DNA of 64,000 nucleotides from the NCBI GenBank assembly GCA_003344405.1, contig NOWV01000102.1, forward strand, positions 1-64,000, written 5' to 3'. The stretch is from Trichoplax sp. H2. Its lineage: Eukaryota; Placozoa; Uniplacotomia; Trichoplacea. Positions 57,431 to 64,000 of the stretch are shown piece by piece (the first letter of the stretch is position 1; each line of letters opens with the position of its first letter). Under the pieces are notes generated by a model. The model was not told where the DNA came from, did no database searches, and worked only from the letters and a program-made list of their open reading frames with translations. The translations under genes and the position numbers were made by a program.

Positions 57431-58507
57431 GATAATTTACCTGAAATAAAACTGCTGCTATGCGATGATGTAATTATTAATCGAGGTGAAGAAATTGTTT
57501 AGTTACAATTCAGCGAGTTTACTAAAATATTGGTGATACGTTGCTGAAGTGACATTAACTAGAAATAGTCACTAGATATGTATTTCTATAAACATTGTGG
57601 ATTAATTTGGTTATGGAGTAAAAATCGTTTGAATGTTAAGATGAGTCATCAACACTATCTTTTGTAGCTGCTACTAAAGAGTGCAGTGTATACTAGCTCG
57701 ACAGATTGCCGAATAAAATTAGTTCTCTAGCTTCATAAAGTAAAGGTAAAAGATCCAAGTTATCATAAAGAGCTAATAGATATTAATTCCTGGAAACTTC
57801 TAAAACTCAGAAGTTGCATCGTTATTGCGAAACTGGCTTGTAATTAAGGGTAAAAAGTTTGGTAGATATCAGTAATAGTATCATTATATTTTAACATTAT
57901 CTAAAAGAGATACACATTAAATATCAAGACCCACTTTCATCATGCAATTATTTCTTTATTACGAGTTTACGACAGATGAAATACGTACATTCGAACGGAT
58001 CAGAGAATTAAAAATCATAAATTACATTGAACAATAATAAAATAGTAATGAGCAACGAGCTCAAGATATATACTGTATTCCAGTACAGTCTGCTATCTTG
58101 CAGACTGTCTATTTGGAACCGTACTCAATATATAAAAGTAGCAAATTGCATTTGATTACGGTATCCTTGAAGCAGATCAATATTCAATCTGCGAATTTGC
58201 TACTTTAAATATGGAAACTGAAATACGGAAGACCATATCCAATTTCTAAATATTATAACCTTAATTACTCTTGCTTTTATTATTTCTATAATTCAGAGCA
58301 GCTAATGAACAGAAATTACTAGTAATTAAGATTACATGAAAATAAAGCGAAAAGCTGAGCCAGTAAAAGTATGCATACACGGATTGGGTACTGAATGCAT
58401 ATACTTCATCGTTAAACTGTCGTATACGACGTAGGTAAACTTACGATTATGCTACTATATATCAATATTTGCCGCATAAATTGCTGCGACAATTATAAAC
58501 TGTATCA
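55523..58507. other. Upstream flank of the pseudogene and spacer
   Basis: To about 57430 this is the non-coding part of the duplication unit. From there to 58507 lies unassigned AT-rich sequence ending in the 3' flank of carbonic anhydrase C. No exon recognised. Confidence 0.5.
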
Positions 58508-61500
58508 CTAAATGAACAAGGTAAACATGGTAGGTATAAATACCGCTGATAATAAGGCCAAAACTGCCCAGCGTGAATGTAAGCCTAATGCAGCACCTAC
58601 AGTTCCAGCAGTCGGTTGGTTAAATTCGAAACTTGCTAGAATAGACCTACCATTTAACATCTGAATAGGTCTAAAATTTTTTTCGATGATTACCAAATTT
58701 TGTGTGCCAACGGTGTTATTGGTTGAATATAACTTTCGAAATTCTTCTAGCTATATATGAGTAAAAGTATGATTTATTATTCCAATTCATATGGCAACAG
58801 GTAATACATAAAAATATCCTATCTAAGTTAATAGCATACTTATATTATACTTGTATAGATCAGAACAATACAGGATGTGGTATAGTTAGATAGTCAAGAA
58901 AATCATTCAGCATCATCACAGTGAGTAAGGTAATCAATAAAATGATAAAATTCTCACCTGAGCCTGTGATAACTCTAATGGCTCGGCCATAACATGCCAG
59001 GCAACATTTTCACTACACGGTGGCGTAGTTAGAGATCCATTGAAGGCAAAAAACCTTGCATCATCTTCATCAACGATCGAACGAATTTTTAGACCGCTAA
59101 AGGAATGCGATTGCCCTTTTGGTAAACAAAAATAGATAAACTTTAGATACGTGCGGACTGCTGCAAGTTTAAATACAAGTAATGATGAAATGAAAAACTA
59201 AGGTTTGAAAATTAATAGTATTAAAAATATTTTGCACTAATGATATTTACAGCGGTATGGATGTCTGCACACAATTGCATAAAAAGTAAATATAAATACC
59301 TTGATATCGGACATACTTCAGATTACTAATGACAGGATTCAGTCCACTATTATACTTTCCAACCTGAAGAGCAAAGTCAGAATAAGGGAATTTAAATTAA
59401 ATCGGTACAGTATATATATATACATATATATAGCTTGATGTAATTCTGGCTAATAAGATATGAATATATTCTAGATAGATATAATTTATGATAGTATTAG
59501 AGCTAATTATAGCTATAATGAACCACCTATTTTTGCTAAGAATACCGAAATGATTACATTAATTAATTTACTTTGTATAAATTAGAGAGTACTGCAAGCC
59601 CATCAGAACTATTGGCAGCTTCAAAAAAGTCCTTGTAGCGCATGTTAGCGAAGACGATATGCTCCTAAGTTTGAATATGAATAAATGTATATAATAAATT
59701 ATTTAATTTATAACTTCCTTGACAAGATCAGTGTTTCCAAATGATTAAGCATATTTAGCACCAGCTATTATTGATAAGGCTTAAGCACCTCAATTTCAAA
59801 AGTTGCTAACCTCCAATGGATATTGCAAGTTATTTAAAAATGTTTCAGATCCAACACTATTATCTGGTCCCCAATGATAGTGAAACTGTACCAATCGGTA
59901 TCTACCTTTAGTTAATGGAGAATAGATGCTTGGAGTTGTATGACCTCCTATATTTACTTGTGCAGTGTGCCCGTTATTCAATAAAAGCAAAGTCTGAGTA
60001 GTCGTTTCTTCGAAACCAAACAAGTCTATAGTAAGTCCTTTGATGTATTGAATCTCAGAGTAAGCAATATTGATAGGCGATTGGAGATATCCATTACATG
60101 CTTGGAAACACTGTGGCCAAGTTTTAGGGCCTAAATTACGCAAGTATCGGGAATAAATTCAGAAAGTAGGCTATAAAGTTATATTTATGTGTATATTATA
60201 GTCATCGGTCACATTATTTTCATTAGATAACTTAAGAAAATCGATATCTATGTTTATAAGTTAGTACAAGCATAAAAGCAAGTATTAGTTAATAATAAAT
60301 TGAATGCAATACTAATGACATATTTGAAATAAATTTTTAATTTTACTCTGAGATACTCTTTGAGAATCTAATAATAACATGATATATTTTATCGCTTTTA
60401 CCTTTAGCAGCATAGTCCCAGGCACATATATTGTGGACATCTAGTGGAAAGTAGATAATAAATTAGTGGTTTAGGAGATAACATCGCTGTTCAGCATTTG
60501 AATATATTTCGCAGTTAAGCAATCAGATTAGCTAATCTTCAGATAATAGTTACATATAAGATGCGACTAAAGTCCGAAATGCAGTCATTACCGCCCCCCC
60601 CCCAGTACGTATATAGCGATTTAATACACAAAGAGTCGTCTAGTACTTGTATTATGCATAATAGCCAATTTGGCACTTATCGCAGATTACTAAATGTTTA
60701 GATTTATCAAGCTAATTGTATTAATAGCGATTTTATAGATCAGACTCAAGAGATGCTTGTCTCATCATGAAGTATATTATCAAAAGGAAAGATTAAGGAT
60801 GTCTTATATACTCTATGTCAGTTGTCGGCATTTGTAAATACACCCCTATTCATATAATTTACATAATATATCAGCATGAAAGATACTGAAATAGGAAAAT
60901 AATAGGATACGCCTAGAAATATTAATGAGCTCGCATTGTGTGTAGACAAAATTTCAAATTTTATGGCATCATGAATTATTTACATTAAAAGAACGATCAT
61001 TGCTCGAATAATTGATGATGTAGATATTAGTGCGGAATATGAATTTGTAAGTACACTAGTATAGTAATTATCAGCTTAGTAGCTCACTGGAAATATTTTA
61101 TTTTCCGAAGTATTGACTTGGATTATCTAGAGTAGGTGTCCAGTTCAATTAACATCTTAATGCTATTTAATAGGATGCTTAAACTGCTCTAGCTGCTAAA
61201 AATATTAACACAAGTGCCATAATGCACATATCAATCTAAGTATGTACGTATGGGAATTACAATCTTGACCAAAATTTATTATAAGACAGGTGATAGATAT
61301 ATCATCACGACAACTACAAAAAGGTTTTCATTAATCATGTAGTAATTGTTAATTATTTAAAGTAAAAAAACTTAGCAAAAGAGCAGTGGTACCATCATAA
61401 CGAAGCTGATACTCAAGTGATGTTTTTACAATCAAAGTTATGTCCAGAAGCTATATGACTAGAAAAATATATAATAGACAATTCAAACAAAATAGGGACA

Positions 61501-62023
61501 ATAACCTCGCAATTGCAATTGACGCTAAAAATATTTTCTATTATAGCAATTAATGTTGAATATTTATATAATAACTTAGATGCATGATATACAATCCTGC
61601 TACGTAGAGATAGCCTCAAGCTTTCAGTTTTCAAAGTTATGTCATACAAGCAATTACCAAAATGATCTAGATTGTTTTAAGTTAAAACGCTAAGAACTAA
61701 TTTCTATATTATGAGACACTCTTGTAAATGAAGATTATAGACGCTATTAGTTTTCGGTTCTACAATGTAGATTTAACTATGTAAGACTTCCTAGGAAAGC
61801 ATTGCTGCTCTTGTCTCATTTATGGTATCACAAATCAGAATACTTTGTGACTGCCTAGAATCTTTGAATGCGAATCAGTTTTTTAAAGAAATTTGTTAAA
61901 GCAAGGTCAAAAAGTATTAGATTTAGAATATCTTCACTTACGATCACCATGCACAGCTAGCGCCAAAGTATAACTTAAGGATACAAGAAATAGATTAATC
62001 AGCATTTGACGAATGAAATTCAT
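58508..62023 (-). CDS. Alpha carbonic anhydrase C, secreted or membrane-anchored
   Basis: Exons in transcript order: 62023-61942, 60440-60402, 60130-59811, 59664-59572, 59363-59300, 59115-58958, 58750-58508; 332 residues, all GT-AG. A signal peptide ([20 protein letters not shown]) is followed by CAWDYAAKG and [13 protein letters not shown]. Zinc ligands: two histidines in QFHYHWGPD and one in LEEHIVFAN. Proton-shuttle His64 is kept in [20 protein letters not shown] carries the Thr199 region, and the CNG and PPC cysteines can pair. The usual HWN after the third ligand is FAN. The end has small residues ([10 protein letters not shown]) then a hydrophobic stretch, as in a GPI signal or membrane helix. 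Exon 1 uses the strong donor GTAAGT; a nearer GT (CATG|GTGATC) is also in phase and would give a protein two residues shorter. A TATA-like TTTATAAAT lies about 70 bp upstream of the start. Reaction: reversible CO2 hydration at the cell surface or outside. Confidence 0.9.
60594..60603 (+). repeat. Poly-C run
   Basis: Ten C in a row in otherwise AT-rich DNA, inside intron 1 of carbonic anhydrase C; absent from the paralogous pseudogene copy. Confidence 0.9.
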
Positions 62024-64000
62024 GCTTTTAATTCGATAACGTGCTACTGATCTTTCCAAAAAATTTATGAACTAAAATCACGATGCATAAATTTATAAAT
62101 GCCCAAACAGCACGTGGCATTTAAGTACACATAGGATGAGCTACATGTAGATACATAAGAAAAGTTACATAAAGTTACATGCTATTGTATTTCATTTGAG
62201 CTACATTTAGGGATTGTAAAATAAGGCCGCATACAACTTTCTCGTAATTTTTGACACCTAATAATTGTTTTAGTAAGTATCAGGTGACCACTTGTATTGA
62301 TTATGACTATATTATTATTTCTTCAAATTATGCAGCCGCAGGTAAGTAGGCTCATCATGCCTTGCTATATTCACATCGTTAATTGATGTTAATTATTATT
62401 CAATTAATAATAATATTATCAATGCACACGTAAAAGATTAACCAAAGCTATCGAACTCTTTTTGACTGGAAATGGACTTCAAATGACACTTTAATGAGTG
62501 AGGTTTTGGGTCGTCAATGAGTTATAAAATGCATCTCTTTAATGCTCGTCTAATTTTGACTTTTCTTTTCAACAATAGTGTATTTTACAGACAAATATCG
62601 TGCTATCATATTTTTACACAGTATATTAAGTAGAATTGTATAAGACAGATTATAAATATACATATGTTCGCAGTTAAATAACTATAGTAACGATCATCCC
62701 ACCTACTTTTTATGATTACAGTAATAGAATGTGTAACTTTAACGCTGATTATATAAAGGATGCAAAATTTTAATCCTAACTCCTGTTTAAATTACTTCAA
62801 GATTTTTTAATACGATACCAAATAATAAATTATGTGTAACGTAGGTTAACCATTTGATCATTTAAATTGATAGTAATTTTTTCGCTCCGTAAATTTCAGA
62901 ATTTACGTCGTCACTTGATTATACAATCGGATGATTTCAGTAACTACCTAATATGATGAGAATGCCAAAGCAGTTTATTTAAACACTGATGAGCATTTTA
63001 CTTTTCTGATCGGAAATGGGTTCTCTTAAGTTTCAAGTTTCTAAAGGTTGCAAATTTAATAAGTTGCTAAATTTAATTTTACCCTTAAATCAGGGCATTC
63101 TAATAACAATTTAATGTATTTACGATTAGAATAGCAAGTATACACTTAACATGAATCAGCTTATAACTTTTCTAATTTGGTAATCATTACCCATTAGTAC
63201 TTTAAATCTTGGACATTTATGAATTACTTAATAGTCGAAGATCTTTTATCTCTGATTATTATGGCTTTTATTATAAAATTTACAATAATTGCATAATTCT
63301 ATTTTATTCACTGTGATACTATTCCATCTTCAGTATCTGCGATAGAAGAAAATTATTATGACCGTTAACACAGTTGATACGAACAAGCCCTAGATTTCGC
63401 TACAACTCAATTATAATCGCAAGGACTCATGTGCTTATATACCGTAATTTATCATAATTTGTAGCAACGTGAAGTGAGTATACTTCAAATCCTAATAATT
63501 ACTGATAATTTTTTTACTGTTATGCGTGAGTTTTAACCTTTGTACTGTCGAGAAATAAAGAATTATCTGCTGATCAAATAATAGCACTAATTGCTAAACA
63601 CATAGAATCATGTAGGCGCAACGAATTTTTATCGTTGAAAATTGATAGAGAATGGCCCATAGAATTTATTACCTTGCTAATATTAACCTTTACCGTGAGG
63701 CATTAACATAATTCTAGCTTGTGCAAGACAGGTCATGACTTCAATCTCTTTTACTAGATATTTGCCAACCATTAAGAGGTCAATATTGTCGGTAACGAGT
63801 ATACTGTTAATGGAAGTAGTCTGTAAATAATTATATTGATTTCGATCGTAGTCGCTGTTACTTTGGAATTATTAGGCTATTACATTTTAAAGGCATGTCG
63901 TAAGAATTTAAGAAAGATAGTGTATGCATATTTTATTGTTCAGATCCAATTAAATAGAACGTATAAAGACAATTTTCTCGTTAAAATATATTCAAATGAA
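62024..64000. other. Upstream flank of carbonic anhydrase C to window end
   Basis: From about 62935 it matches the flank of the pseudogene copy (55765-57430); 62024-62934 has no counterpart there and includes the presumed promoter of carbonic anhydrase C. No further exon recognised. Confidence 0.5.

Larger units (their letters stand above)
58430..64000 (-). repeat. Carbonic anhydrase duplication unit, intact copy
   Basis: Partner of 53500-57430; it reaches the window edge, where similarity is still visible (GTTAAAATAT followed by TCAAATGAA, compare 57399-57420), so the unit continues outside. Confidence 0.75.

Overview
This is eukaryotic nuclear DNA from an early-branching animal. It is AT-rich, its genes are cut by many short GT-AG introns, and it carries animal families: a ZNF143/ZNF76-type zinc-finger factor, a kinesin-8, the lysosomal 'uncovering enzyme' NAGPA, GAPR-1-like CAP domains and alpha carbonic anhydrases. 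Compact intron-rich genes in AT-rich DNA fit a placozoan (Trichoplax/Hoilungia type) best. That assignment is inference; a cnidarian or other non-bilaterian is not excluded. I rebuilt gene models by hand from splice sites, reading frame and protein similarity, and each intact model sums to a whole number of codons.

Layout. 1-3990: a strand-switching GTACA/GTACT pentanucleotide repeat field, then unassigned DNA. 3992-7188 (+): ZNF143-like factor with nine C2H2 fingers. 8460-14314 (-): one gene joining four GAPR-1-like CAP domains through small basic linker exons. 14315-27121: a long stretch with no gene I can support, holding degenerate tandem arrays (units of about 156, 209 and 233 bp), a recent direct duplication with a 20-N assembly gap, and a solo LTR with a 5-bp target-site duplication. 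27122-31785 (-): kinesin-8 (KIF18-like), 14 exons. 31786-34451: intergenic, with a copied fragment of kinesin exon 2 beside another GTACA/GTACT cluster. 34452-42438 (+): a NAGPA gene with two complete catalytic-plus-EGF halves and one C-terminal membrane helix. 42439-47540: tandem repeats and an old LTR copy. 47541-52674 (+): secreted or membrane-anchored alpha carbonic anhydrase. 53604-55522 (-): carbonic anhydrase pseudogene. 58508-62023 (-): its intact paralogue. The last two lie in a tandem duplication running to the window end.

The main theme is domain concatenation through symmetric phase-1 introns. Both the CAP and NAGPA loci look at first like tandem paralogues, but splice phases and continuous reading frames show single polyproteins. 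The genes do not form one pathway. NAGPA acts on mannose-6-phosphate tags in the Golgi, and GAPR-1 family proteins are Golgi-associated in vertebrates, so two neighbouring loci may serve the secretory pathway; that link is speculative. No tRNA, rRNA or CRISPR was found.
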